Positions 10,796 through 22,738 of a DNA stretch of 64,000 nucleotides are shown piece by piece. Source of the stretch: Leptobrachium leishanense (Eukaryota > Chordata > Amphibia > Anura > Megophryidae); the NCBI GenBank assembly GCA_009667805.1, contig CM019068.1, forward strand, positions 5,935,218-5,999,217, in the 5' to 3' direction. Position numbers and translations under genes: made by a program. The first letter of the stretch is position 1; the number at the start of each line of letters is the position of its first letter. The notes below the pieces were generated by a model. That model did not search any database. It saw only the letters and a program-made list of their open reading frames with translations, and was not told the origin of the DNA.

Positions 10796-11310
10796 AATGT
10801 TTAATCCCGAGGTGAAAAATAACATTGCTTTAGATGTGAAAAGCGGACAATGAGGAAATTTTGTATTTTTTCACACAGCAGTTAAATGCAGCATATTAGG
10901 AAGTTTTAGGAGGGAAATTACTCACTCAGAACAGAAGCAGACACCCCACACCTTCATTCTACATAAAATGTATCAAATGTATCAAATTGACCAGACTAAA
11001 ACATCTGTTGTTATGCCGTTTGAAAAAAAAAGGTAATTTAGAAGTGAGAATCTTTGCACCTATACATTAGTTTTTAATTCAATATCTAATAAACCGTTGC
11101 TTATAATATTCTGCAGTAAAGAGTCTCTTTATTTCTAGAATTTTTTAGTATTTTTTAAGCATTTTTTATACTTTTTTCAAAATTTCATTTTTTTTCCGAA
11201 CTCGAACCGAACACACCCAAAAAGTTCGAAGTTCGCGAGCTTTCGAACTGCCAAAGTTCAGGCCGAACTCCGAACCTTCCGAACCCGAACAGCTCATCCC
11301 TACCAGTAAG

Positions 11311-12239
11311 CCAGTGGATCATCTGCTGGAAAGGTATCCAGGTCTGCCCTTGCCCCTAGGTAGTCCTGCACCATACGGTGAAGACGCTGGCAATGGGTGC
11401 CTACATTTGACATCCCTGGGCATTGTGGACTAAATTGTTTTAAAAAAGGCATCAGTCAAGTGGCCCCGGCCTTCACCACTATTGCTCTGATCATCCGCAG
11501 CCTCAGAAGCAAGTGTGTCATCATCACTTGGTAAGCTACCAGTGCCTAGAAAGGTGTTACACAAGTGTCGCTTTAGTGCGTCCTCAAGTTTTTTCATCCT
11601 GTGCTCCCTCTGTGCAGGCAGGATGAGCTCTGCAACTTTACCCTTGTATCGTGGATCAAGAAGGCTTGCCAACCAGTAATGATCCCTCTCCTTGATAGCA
11701 CAAATCCTGGGGTCCTTTAGCAGGCTTTGCAGGATAAGGGAGCCCATGCAGCGTAGGTTGGAGGTGGCATTAGCTTCTGAGTCTTCCTGGTCAATGAGGA
11801 GGATGACCCCATCGTGCACTTCCTCCTCCCAGCCACGTACTAGTCCTTGTGTTTCTGGGCACACAAAACCCTCCCTTGAGGAATCCCCACCTTCAATGCC
11901 CCCACTACTTAAATATTCCTCCTCCTCCTCATCCTCCCCCTGTCTGATCTGAGGAGGACCCACTGGAATGCTGTCTGTGGAAAGACTGAGGCCTTCAGAG
12001 CTAGGGAAGGCTCGCTGCTCTTCCTCTAGAACCACATCTATAATTCCCCACAGACTGTGCTCCAGCAGGAACACTAAAGGAATTGTGTCACTGATGTATG
12101 CACTGTCCCTGCTCACCATCCTCGTTGCCTCCTCAAATGGTGACAGTACAGTGCATGCATCCTTGATCATCAGCCAATGCGAGGGGGATAAAACACATTG
12201 ACCTGAACCTGTCCTTGTGCCATACTCACACAGGTACTC
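11311..12239 (-). pseudogene. hAT transposase fragment: central region
   Basis: A long - strand frame (11,430-12,170 and upstream codons to 12,239) carries LASLLDPRYKGKV, a motif typical of hAT transposases just before the acidic insert and dimerisation domain. An acidic stretch (GEDEEEEEYL) precedes it. To the right, the reading continues as EYLCEYGTRTGSG up to the CR1 insertion at 12,241. To the left it stops shortly before the hAT MITE junction at 11,302. It is a separated part of one transposase gene. Confidence 0.8.
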
Positions 12240-12240
12240 G

Positions 12241-12270
12241 TTACATAGTTACATAGTTACATAGTTATAT
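12241..12270 (-). repeat. CR1 3' tail of 8-bp repeats
   Basis: Three and a half copies of TTACATAG end the element, in line with the 8-bp tail repeats that CR1 LINEs carry instead of poly(A). The same tail occurs at 24,667. Confidence 0.8.
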
Positions 12271-12460
12271 AGGCTGAAAAAAGACATGCGTCCATCGGGT
12301 TCAGCCACTCCCACATAACCTACTGCTGTTGATCCAAAAGAAGGCAAAAAACCCAGTCTGAAATGCTCGCCAATATGCAACATACTGGGAAAAAAATTCC
12401 TTCTTGACCCCAGAATGGCAGTCAGATTTCTCCTTGGATCAAGAAGCTTTTACCCACATA

Positions 12461-13978
12461 TTAAATATTATAACCCTTAATATTCTGTGTCTGCAGGAAG
12501 TCATCCAGTCGCTTTTTAAAAGTCTGTACAGACTCTGACCCAACCACCTCAACAGGCAGAGAATTCCACAGCTTTATTGTTCTCACCGTAAAATAACCCT
12601 TCCTATGCTTTAAGCTAAATTTTCTTTCTTCCAGTCTAAATGGATGACCCCGTGTCCTGTGTATAGTCCTGTTAATGAACAGGTTATCAGACAATGGTTG
12701 ATAATGGCCCCGTATATATTTATATAAGGTTATCACATCCCCTCTAAGGCGCCGTTTCTCTAAACTAAACAGGTTTAAGCTTGTTAGTCTTTCCTCATAA
12801 CTTAACCCTTCCATCCCCCTTATTAATTTAGTTGCCCGTCTCTGCACTTTTTCTAGCGCTATAATATCTTTTTTTAAGACAGGTGCCCAAAATTGCACGG
12901 CATATTCAAGGTGCGGCCTGACCATTGATTTATACAGAGGCAAAATTATGTTTTCATCCCGTGAGTGAACTCCCCTTTTAATGCATGCCAGTACTTTGCT
13001 GGCCTTGGCGGCTGCTGTTTGACATTGCACATTGTTACTTAGTTTGAAGTCTATGATTATTCCCAAATCCTTCTCCTGCTTGGATTTCCCTAACTCCGTA
13101 CCATTTAGGGTATAAATTGCTTGTGTGTTCTTCACTCCAAAGTGCATAACTTTGCATTTATCTAGATTAAATTTCATCTGCCATTTAAGTGCCCAGTCCC
13201 CCAATCTATCTAAATCCCTCTGCAGCGAAGTAACATCCTGCTCACATTGTATTTCTTTTCCTAGCTTTGTGTCATCTGCAAACACTGATACATGACTTTC
13301 AATGCCTATCTCAAGGTCATTTATAAATAAATTGAATAGTATTGGTCCTATAACAGACCCCTGAGGGACACCACTTACCACTGGTGTCCATCTTGAAAAT
13401 GTACCATTTATGACCACTCTCTGTACCCTATCTTTTAGCCAGTTTTCTATCCAAGAACAAGTATTTTCATCTAGATCATTTTTTCTTAATTTAAATAGTA
13501 ACCTTTTGTGTGGAACTGTGTCGAAAGCTTTGGCAAAATCTAAGTAAATCACATCCACTGCGACCCCCTGATCTATACTTCTACTTACTTCCTCATAGAA
13601 CGTAATTAGGTTAGTCTGACATGATCTGTGTTTCATGAAACCATGCTGATTTTTGCCAATTACATTATACCTCCCAATAAATTCCTGAATATTATCCCTT
13701 AGTAACCCCTCAAATACTTTCCGAGCCACAGATGTTAAGCTCACAGGTCTATAATTCCCAGGCACAAATTTTAAACCTTTCTTAAATATAGGGACCACGT
13801 CAGCTTTTCTCCAATCCTCTGGTACTATTCCTGAAATAAAAGAATCTTGAAAGATTAAGAACAGAGGTTTACATATTTCAACACATAGCTCTCTCAGTAC
13901 TCGCGGATGAATTCCATCTGGCCCTGGGGCTTTATTAACATTCACATTGTTTAATTTCTGTAAAACCTTGTCCTGAGT
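12461..13978 (-). pseudogene. CR1 ORF2, reverse transcriptase half
   Basis: This - strand frame of about 490 codons encodes the RNA-dependent DNA polymerase that primes reverse transcription at the nicked target. Visible motifs in order are NKAPGPDGIHP (RT0/1), NYRPVSLTS, QHGF, YLDFAKAFDTVPH with a catalytic aspartate, GVPQGSVIGP, and FADDTK, which contributes the other two aspartates, then thumb sequence (HLEYAVQFW, LEKVQRRATKLI). It ends with IKLWNSLP. The frame is intact but starts with GTG, because a single-base shift near 13,975-13,985 separates it from the endonuclease half. Confidence 0.9.
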
Positions 13979-15411
13979 CAGTCACTTTGTATTAGTAAGT
14001 TTTTATTAATGAATTTCATGTCTCCTGTTATAGGTTTCTCTTTGATAAATACTGAAGAAAAATAATCATTTAAAATTTCTGCCTTATCCTGATCTTCAGT
14101 TAACAATAGCCCTGACTCAGATTTTAGTGAACCTACATTTTCACTCTTGGGTTTTTTAGAATTTATGTACCTAAAGAATCTTTTAGGGTTGGTCTTGCTC
14201 TCTTTGGCTATTTCTTTTTCATTATCTAGTTTAGCCCATCTAATCGCATTTTTACATGCTTTATTGGCTACCCTATATGCTTTATAGGATGCCTCAGATT
14301 TATCAGATTTAAAAACTTTAAATGCCTTCTTTTTATTTTTCATTTCCTTAGTTACCTTCCTACTAAGCCACATTGGTTTCAGTCTGTTTCTTTTATATTT
14401 ATTAACCAGTGGAATATATTGTGACGTGTACTTTTCTAGTGTTAGTTTAAAGAAATTCCACTTATCCTCAGTGTTTTTCCCGTGAAAGAATTTCTGCCAG
14501 TCAATGACATTGAGAGCTTCCTTTATTTTAATAAAGTTGGCCTTTTTAAAATTATATATTTTAGCATGCCCCTTATGAATGTGTTTTTTTGAGTTTATTT
14601 CAAAAGTCACCATATTATGGTCGCTATTTCCCAACTGTTCCTTTACATTAATATTTGAGAAAAGATCCACATTATTTGTTATAACCAGGTCCAGACAGTT
14701 ATCCTCTCTAGTTGGTGTTTCTACCAGTTGTGACATGAAGGTATCATTTAAAATGTTCAGGAACCGGATTCCCTTTGCTGAATTACTAGTCCCACTATCC
14801 CAATTAATGTCCGGGTAATTAAAATCTCCAATAATTAAAGTGCTACCATGATCTGCAGCCTTCCTAATTTGCTCTAACAGTTGTTCTTCCTCATCATTAT
14901 CTATATTAGGTGGTTTATAGCATATGCCAACCAATAGTTGACTTCCCTGTTTATTCCCCAACGAAATATTTACCCATAAGGATTCCACATTTCCCTCATC
15001 GCTTTCCAGTTGTGTAATATTAGGCTTTAAATCCTGATTTACATATAAACACACTCCACCCCCTTTCTTATGTTTCCTATCCCTTCTAAACAATGTATAA
15101 CCGTTTAAGTTTACAGCCCAGTCATGCGTTTCGTCCCACCACGTTTCTGTTATTCCTATTATGTCGTATTGCTTAGTGTGTGCTATTACCTCTAGTTCCC
15201 CCATCTTGTTATTAAGGCTTCTTGCATTAGCAAGCATACATTTAATGTTGTCTCTACCCACACATGCTGAATGCGACTTTACATTACATGCCTCCACTGT
15301 TCTGACATTACCCATCCCCCCGGCTCCACCCCCCTTAGTCTGAACTGAAACCCTTCCGCTATCTGCTCTGTCTCCATTTTGTAAGATACTGTATCCCTCC
15401 CCCCCTTCCAC
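13978..15411 (-). pseudogene. CR1 ORF2, apurinic endonuclease half
   Basis: A - strand frame of 477 codons encodes the APE-type endonuclease that nicks genomic DNA. Motifs: NARSLNNK at the start, ITETWWDE (catalytic glutamate), GICYKPP, IGDFNYPDINW, LDLVITN and GNSDHNMVTF (the SDH of the active site). The C-terminal part is the linker to reverse transcriptase and ends in a stop near 13,978 after the frame change. The first ATG in frame is around codon 33. The frame otherwise opens at a GTG whose G is the last base of the ORF1 stop. Confidence 0.85.
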
Positions 15412-16322
15412 TAGTTTAAAGTCTCCTCCAACCTTTTAACCATCCTCTCCCCTAGCACAGCAGACCCTCTTCCATTCAGGTGCAATCTATCACAACTATA
15501 CAGATTGTACCCCAGTGCAAAATGAGCCCAGTGCTCTAAAAACCCAAAGCCCTCCTTCCTGCACCAAGCTTTAAGCCACGCATTGACCTCCCTAATCTCC
15601 CGCTGCCTTTCCACTGTAGCACATGGCACAGGTAGGATCTCAGAAAATACTACCTTGGAGGACCTCTTCTTCAATTTACTTCCTAATTCCCTGAAATCAT
15701 TCTTTAGGTCCTTCCATCTTCCGCTTACTTTGTCATTGGTACCAATATGGACCATGACAGCTGGGTCATCTCCAGCCCCTCCCAATAATCTATCAACTCT
15801 GTCAACCACATGCCTAACACGGGCACCCGGCAGACAGCAAACTGTCCGGTTAAGGCGATCAGCGCGACAGATTACCCTGTCTACTCTCTTAATAATAGAG
15901 TCCCCTACCACCACAACCTGTCTAGGCTTACTTGCCCTCTTTATCCCTCCCTTACTTGGTGGGCTGATCCCCCGGCTGTTAGAGGGAGCAGCCTCCAGTA
16001 CTGCTACACCTGAGCTGCTGCACCCAACATCTTCGCTCAAGGGGGCAAATCTGTTGGTGTGTGCAAGATCAGGACTAGCCAACCTTTTCCTCTTCCCTCC
16101 CCCCCTGCTACCAAGTGTCACTGACACCCAGCTACCAACCTGTTCCCTGGTTAACTCCACTCCTCCCACACCCCTAGATTCCTCAACTATACTTTGCTCC
16201 GTGAGAAGCAGGCTCCTTTCAAGATTGTCAATCTGCCTCAGTGTTACGATTTGCCCTTCCAGATCTCCAATATGAGCTTCCAGAAGAGCTACACGTTCAC
16301 ACTTGCTACAGAGATATGGACC
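15411..16322 (-). pseudogene. CR1 ORF1, 5'-truncated, esterase domain
   Basis: It has about 300 codons. The N-terminal part has a CSKCERV segment and a short coiled-coil-like stretch (LEAHIGDLEGQIVTL). The C-terminal half is an SGNH-type esterase domain: VVGDSIIKRVD (nucleophile serine block), LPGARV, MVHIGTND and LHLNGRG, which carries the catalytic histidine. CR1 ORF1 proteins with this domain bind nucleic acid and may act on membranes or lipids. An upstream ATG at 16,382 is in frame, but the 20 codons it adds lie in hAT sequence, so they are not CR1. The true start is missing. Confidence 0.85.
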
Positions 16323-19142
16323 CTGTTGATGGCACTCTGCTGCTTGTGCAGATGCTGCAGCATTGCTAATGTCAAGTTCCACCTGGTGGGCATGTCACAG
16401 ATCAGACGGTTTGTGGGAAGGTGGAATTCTCTTTGAATTTCTGCCAGGCGAACACTTGCTGGGAATGACCGTCTGACGTGGCTGCAGACTTTTCTGGCCT
16501 GGCTGAGAAGCTCTGCCAGCCCTGGGTACCTGGTTAGAAAACGCTGTACCAACAGATTTAGGACGCGTGCTAGGCATGGTACATGCGTCAACTTACCCAG
16601 GCATAGGGCGGAGAGAAGGTTGCTGCCATTATCACAGACGATCATTCCCAGCTGAAGCTGGCGTGGTGTTAACCATCTCTGCACCTGCCCCTTGTTACAT
16701 CCTCAGTCCCCGCTGTGCCCTTGGGGGGTCTGGGCAAGAAGGGAGACCGCTGGCTGGTCGGATGCCAGCACTTTATGCTGGCAGATCAGCATCTGAGGGG
16801 GCGGGGTCAGGTGTGGTTACCAGGAGCCACAGGCTTTAAAACAGGGCTCTAGGAATGGCCTCATTGCCCTATTGTGGAGTTATTCACATATCGCTACTTC
16901 TAATATCTATTTGACCTTACTGTTGACGACCCTGCTTGTATTAGATCACTTCTACTGTTATTTGACCCGGCTTGGCTTAGACTACTTTATCTCTATTGTG
17001 TTTATTATGCTGCATCACTTGTTTTAGTGATTCAATCCCCTGCTGGTTGCTGGCTTGATCACTTGCTGTTTTGGGTTCTATCCCTTTACGTTTAGGGGTA
17101 TCGTTTGCAACCCTCCAGGGTCCTTTTTCCCAGGTTACAACTTATGTTTATGGTTTTGCTAAGACCATGATAACAATCTATTGTTTATTTCTGTTTTCTG
17201 CATCTCTGACTGCCCTGCACCTTGAATACTTCACGGACTGTCATTTCACGTCTGCTGTTTCTGAATGTGTCCTAGGTAATCTGTTGGTCTCGAAACCTTC
17301 AGAGCTTAGAGACAATTCAGTTAGTCCTTGTGTCTCCCTGTTACAGTCTGTAGTTTATAAACCTTTTTGTATGATTCAAGCAGATACTTCTGTCCTCAAA
17401 GATCCCAACTCTGCTACTCTTGGGATATAGCTACCGTTACACCCCTGCAGAGCTGACTGAATTTCTGGCCCGGTGTGGCTCCTGTCCCCTAAACAAACCA
17501 GCTCAAGCACAGTATGGCATCTTTTTGCTTGAGCCATTGGGTTGCCCCTGTCACGCGTCGGTTTAACTGCCACTTCGCCAGAGACACAGAAGGAGGAGGA
17601 GGAGGAAGATGGAGGTGTTGGTGAAGCAGACAGACCTCATACAAGCAGCTTTCTGGAGGCGTGGTGGATGAACAAGCTCCAGCACAGAGCCCCATCTTGG
17701 ATCCCTCCCAGCTGCAATCAGAGTTACCCAGTGTGCCATGAAGGAAATGTAAGGGCCCTGTCCATGCTTGCTGGACCACGTGTCTAAAGTCAGATCCACC
17801 TTGCTGCTGACTGCCTTTCCCAATGACTCGATAACATTGTCTTCCACGTGCTGGTATAGTGCTGGAATGGCCTTCTGTATAAAGTAATGGCGTTTTGGAA
17901 CATGCCACTGTGGTACAGCACATTCAGCAAATTCACGGAAGGGAGCAGAGTCCACCAGCTGGAAAGGCAGCTGCTGCAATGCGAGTAATTTTGCTAAGCT
18001 GGCATTTAGATGCTGTGCTTGGGGATGGTTGGGACTATATTTTTACTTTCACTGCAGCAGCTGCGGCAATGTAATCTGACTGCATAAATCTTCAACTGAT
18101 AGGATGCTGTCACATTGTGAGGAAGGACCTGGTACATCCATTACTGTAGCATCATCCCTTTCAGTGGAGGTTGGAGTCAATGACATGGCAGGACATTTAG
18201 TGGGGGTAGAGACAGGTGAAGAGGACCTATGCAAAGTTTAGCGCCAACGGGATGCATGGCAGGTGGTCATATGTCGGCTCAAGCACGTGGTACCCAAGCA
18301 TTCAGTGTCTTTACCACACTTGAGCCTCATCTGACATAGATTACAAATAGCAACGGTGCGGTCTGCTGCACATTTCTTTAAGAACTCCCAGACAGCAGAG
18401 TTCCTGGATGTGTGCTTTGAGACAACAGCGCTCTGCACCGGAGCAGCTCTGACATCTGATGCATTGGACTGGCTAGTGCTACGGTTGGTCATAGAGGACG
18501 TTGTGCCTCGTGTTTGTTGTGCCTCCTCCTCACTTGACTCCTCTGTTCAATTAGGCACACAGTTGGAGTCAGTGACCTCATCATCATTGTCATCACCCCT
18601 ATCTCCTAGTCACTGGAGCCAACTTGGAAGTATGCTGCAGCTGCTGGGGCAACATGAGTGCCAGTTATTTGTGTGTCACTGGCACCCCCTTCCTCTAGGT
18701 TGATTATACTCCCTTCCTCAACCTCAGAGATTGAATCAGAGCACTGTAGTTGCTGCGCATCCTCAAGCAGCATGTCACTGTCATTGTAGTCAAACAATTC
18801 AGCTGACTCCTCCATGTGTGGTAGTGAGGCTACGGCAGGAGTAGCTGTGGACATTGAGGCTGTATTAGATGCTTTGGCAGCGGAGGTGGACTGTAAACCA
18901 CTACAAGCCTGGCTTGCAGAGGACTCGGAGGATGAGGATGGCCTGGTTAGCCAATCCACCAAATCCTCTGTATGTTGCTGTTACTTAAGATGGCCAGCAC
19001 CAGTTAGAAAGGACAAGCGTGCCCCTGAAGAGGATGCACCACATCCACGATGACCAGAGGCACAGCCTCCTGACACAGAGGCTGCTTGCCCTCTTATCCG
19101 TGCCTGGGAGCGTCTGCCTGTCCTTTTTGGTCTTTCTGACAT
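16323..19142 (-). pseudogene. hAT transposase fragment: N-terminus, BED finger and catalytic core
   Basis: A methionine codon at 19,142 opens MSERPKRTGRRSQ, then a low-complexity acidic region. A BED zinc finger follows at about 18,250-18,430: SAVWEFLKKC, CNLCQ, then H-x4-H (SRHMTTCH). It should bind the transposon ends. Further on lie DLTLDTWSSKHGQGPYISFMAH (17,800s) and VCDNGSN with MPTRWNLTLAMLQHL (16,400-16,650), typical of the RNase H-like core of ZBED-type hAT transposases. Stops at about 18,238 and several frame changes kill it. A solo LTR (16,693-17,441) interrupts it and the CR1 adjoins at 16,322. Confidence 0.8.
16693..17441. mobile_element. Solo LTR, gypsy type
   Basis: The 749-bp segment starts TGTTACATCC and ends CCGTTACA, the TG...CA form, and is flanked by an exact 5-bp repeat, CCCCT (16,688-16,692 and 17,442-17,446). 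It has no internal coding region. Removing it and one TSD joins the hAT codons on either side. The TGTTAC/GTTACA ends resemble those of the gypsy element at 32,329-37,720, but the interior differs. Orientation is uncertain. Confidence 0.8.
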
Positions 19143-19735
19143 GGTGAGTGATATATAGATTAAAGATATACAGAACTCTGATTCAACTCTGGTATAAAGA
19201 TTACAGATTTCCAGAACTCTGGTATAACTCAGTGAGACCCCCTGATAGCTGGCAGTGAGAAGACGCAGATTACAATTCCCAGAAACCTCCTATAAATCAG
19301 TGAGACCCCCTGATGGGTGGCAGTGAGAACACAAAGATTAGAACAATTCCCAGATATTTTTAGAAATGAGACCCCCCAGTAGCTGGTGGCAGTGATAACA
19401 CACACTAACACAACAACAATCCCCTCTCAAACACGTGCTGAAGTGCTGTGTGAAGCCTTATATAGTGTACTGCGGGATATAGCTCTGTGAGCCCATGACT
19501 TGGCAAAATTTGCCCAATCAGGACTCAGAGCCGTGATTGGCATAGTCTTGAACCTGTCTTGCACCTGATCTGTGGTCAGGTGCAAGGCTATAGCCAATTA
19601 CAAGCTTCAGGCCAGTGGAAAAGTGCATTGTGGTCCATTGTGGTGCATTGTGGGCGAACACGTGGAAATGTTCGTAGATCGCGAACATGCGAACGGGCGA
19701 TATTCGAATAGAACTCCAAACCGATCGAATTATTT

Positions 19736-22700
19736 AAAAAAACAGTAAATGCATGACAGGATAATACTATACAGTAAAACTCAGCTGCATGATTTATAAA
19801 TACAGTAAATGCATGGGGAGATAATACCAAACAGTAAAACTCAGCTGCATGATTTATAAATACAGTAAATGCATGGGGAGATAATACCAAACAGTAAAAC
19901 TCAGCTGCATGATTTATAAATACAGTAAATACATGGGGAGATAATACCATGCAGTAAAACTCAGCTGCATGATTTATAAATACAGTAAATGCATGGGGAG
20001 ATAATACCATACAGTAAAACTCTGCAGCATTATTTATAAATACAGTAAATACATGGGGAGATAATACCATGCAGTAAAACTCAGCTGCATGATTTATAAA
20101 TACAGTAAATGCATGGGGAGATAATACCAAACAGTAAAACTCAGCTGCATGATTTATAAATACAGTAAATGCAAGGGGAGATAATACCATACAGTAAAAC
20201 TCAGCTGCATGATTTATAAATACAGTAAATGCATGGGGAGATTATACAAAACAGTAAAACTCAGCTGCATGATTTATAAATACAGTAAATGCATGGGGAG
20301 ATAATACCAAACAGTAAAACTCAGCTGCATGATTTATAAATACAGTAAATGCATGGGGAGATAATACAAAACAGTAAAACTCAGCTGCATGATTTATAAA
20401 AACAGTAAATGCAAGGGGCGATAATACCAAACAGTAAAACTCAGCCGCATGATTTATAAATACAGTAAATGCATGGGGAGATAATACAAAACAGTAAAAC
20501 TCAGCTGCATGATTTATAAAAACAGTAAATGCAAGGGGCGATAATACCAAACAGTAAAACTCAGCCGCATGATTTATAAATACAATAAATGCTTGGGGAG
20601 ATTATACAAAACAGTAAAACTCAGCTGCATGATTTATAAATACAGTAAATGCAAGGGGAGATAATACCATACAGTAAAACTCAGCTGCATGATTTATAAA
20701 TACAGTAAATGCATGGGGAGATAATACAAAACAGTAAAACTCAGCTGCATGATTTATAAAAACAGTAAATGCAAGGGGCGATAATACCAAACAGTAAAAC
20801 TCAGCCGCATGATTTATAAATACAGTAAATGCATGGGGAGATAATACCAAACAGTAAAACTCAGCCGCATGATTTATAAATACAGTAAATGCATGGGGAG
20901 ATAATACCATACAGTAAAACTCAGCCGCATGATTTATAAAAACAGTAAATGCAAGGGGCGATAATACCAAACAGTAAAACTCAGCCGCATGATTTATAAA
21001 TAGAGTAAATGCAAGGGGAGATAATACCAAACAGTAAAACTCAGCCGCATGATTTATAAATACAGTAAATGCATGGGGAGATAAAACCAAACAGTAAAAC
21101 TCAGCTGCATGATTTATAAATACATTAAATGCATGGGGAGATAATACCAAACAGTAAAACTCAGCTGCATGATTTATAAATACAGTAAATGCAAGGGGAG
21201 ATAATACCATACAGTAAAACTCAGCTGCATGATTTATAAATACAGTAAATGCATGGGGAGATAATACAAAACAGTAAAACTCAGCTGCATGATTTATAAA
21301 AACAGTAAATGCAAGGGGCGATAATACCAACCAGTAAAACTCAGCCGCATGATTTATAAATACAGTAAATGCATGGGGAGATAATACAAAACAGTAAAAC
21401 TCAGCCGCATGATTTATAAATACAGTAAATGCATGGGGAGATAATAACATACAGTAAAACTCAGCCGCATGATTTATAAATACAGTAAATGCATGGGGAG
21501 ATAAAACCAAACAGTAAAACTCAGATGCATGATTTATAAATACATTAAATGCATGGGGAGATAATACCAAACATTAAAACTCAGCCGCATGATTTATAAA
21601 TACATTAAATGCATGGGGAGATAATACCAAACAGTAAAACTCAGCTGCATGATTTATAAATACAGTAAATGCATGGGGAGATAATACAAAACAGTAAAAC
21701 TCAGCCGCATGATTTATAAAAACAGTAAATGCATGGGGAGATAATACCAAACATTAAAACTCAGCAGCATTATTTATAAATACAGCAAATGCATGACGGG
21801 ATAATACCATACAGTAAAACTCAGTTGCATTATTTATAAATACAGTAAATGCATGGGGAGATAATACCAAACATTAAAACTCAGCTGCATGATTTATAAA
21901 TACAGTAAATGCATGGGGAGATAATACCATACAGTAAAACTCAGCCGCATGATTTATAAATACAGTAAATGCATGGGGAGATAATACCATTCAGTAAAAC
22001 TCAGCCGCATGATTTATAAATACAGTAAATGCATGGGGAGATAATACCAAACATTAAAACTCAGCCACATGTTTTATAAAAACAGTAAATGCATGGGGAG
22101 ATAATACCATTCAGTAAAACTCAGCCGCATGATTTATAAATACAGTAAATGCATGGGGAGATAATACCATACCGTAAAACTCAGTTGAATTATTTATAAA
22201 TACAGTAAATGCATGGGGAGATAATACCATACCGTAAAACTCAGTTGAATTATTTATAAATACAGTAAATGCATGGGGAGATAATACCATACAGTAAAAC
22301 TCAGCCGTATTATTTATAAATACAGTAAATGCATGGGGAGATAATACCACAGCATTATTATTAATACAGTAAATGCGTGACGGGATAATACTATACAGTA
22401 TAATTCAGCCGCATGATTTATAAATACAGTAAATGCATGGGGAGATAATACCATACAATAAAACTCAGCCGCATTATTTATAAATACAGTAAATGCATGG
22501 GGAGATAATACCATACAATAAAACTCAGCCACATGATTTATAAATACAGTAAATGCATGGGGAGATAATACCATACAGTAAAACTCAGCTACATGATTTA
22601 TAAATACAGTAAATACATGGGGAGATAATACCATACAGTAAAACTCAGCCGCATTATTTAAAGTACAGTAAATGCATGGGTAGTTAATACCACACATTAA

Positions 22701-22738
22701 AACTCAGCTGCATGATTTATAAATACAGTAAATGCATG
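19736..22738. repeat. 60-bp satellite, about 50 head-to-tail copies
   Basis: The unit is TACAGTAAATGCATGGGG, AGATAATACCAAACAGT, AAAACTCAGCTGCATG, ATTTATAAA, exactly 60 bp with almost no indels from 19,741 to 22,340. Beyond 22,341 the copies are more diverged and indels appear. Because 60 is a multiple of 3, one - strand frame stays open and yields a 20-residue peptide repeat. It lacks any sign of a gene. Related, degenerate units occur at 30,742-31,002, 31,730-31,859, 39,857-39,931 and 41,461-41,530. Confidence 0.95.

Larger units (their letters stand above)
8816..11302. mobile_element. hAT-type nonautonomous transposon, TAGGGATGAGC family, copy 2
   Basis: The inverted ends are TAGGGATGAGCCGAAC and GTTCGGG...GCTCATCCCTA. 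The flanking 8-bp repeat is TCAGTAAG on the left and CCAGTAAG on the right (7 of 8 identical). It interrupts the hAT transposase gene. Relative to copy 1 it is in the opposite orientation and lacks the piggyBac-like MITE, so it preserves that element's empty site near 9,632. It contains a smaller hAT MITE (8,921-9,483) and a Harbinger-like MITE (10,112-10,533). Confidence 0.85.
12241..16322 (-). mobile_element. CR1 LINE, nearly full length, 5'-truncated
   Basis: A non-LTR retrotransposon on the - strand, with ORF1 (esterase), ORF2 endonuclease and reverse transcriptase, a 3' UTR and an 8-bp repeat tail at 12,241. The 5' end, at about 16,322, falls inside ORF1. It sits in the hAT transposase, whose codons resume on both sides. 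I see no convincing TSD, as is common for CR1. Only one frame change separates the two halves of ORF2, so the copy is fairly young. A truncated relative of the same subfamily is at 24,667-25,615. Confidence 0.9.
7644..19735 (-). mobile_element. Dead hAT transposon with BED-finger transposase, multiply interrupted
   Basis: The left end at 7,644 has the TAGGGATGAGC terminus. Transposase remnants follow on the - strand: dimerisation domain 8,580-8,807, central region 11,311-12,239, and N-terminal to core region 16,323-19,142. Between them lie a hAT MITE (8,816-11,302) and a CR1 LINE (12,241-16,322); a solo LTR (16,693-17,441) sits within the core region. I cannot find a matching right terminus. 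Sequence near 19,640-19,730 still has the GCGAAC-rich look of a hAT subterminal region and then passes into the 60-bp satellite, so the right end is probably lost. It may be the autonomous partner of the TAGGGATGAGC MITEs. Confidence 0.7.

Noticed and set aside
14579..16275. + strand frames opposite the CR1 ORFs
   Set aside because: They are antisense shadows of clear reverse transcriptase, endonuclease and esterase domains.
16382..16684. ORF1 start at 16,382 as the true CR1 ORF1 start
   Set aside because: The first 20 codons lie in the hAT transposase, which continues there in another frame.
19588..22697. Long - strand reading frames with 20-residue repeats as a repetitive protein gene
   Set aside because: They follow from a 60-bp unit without stops in one frame. 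There are no splice sites, no non-repeat domain, and frames end where the unit length slips.
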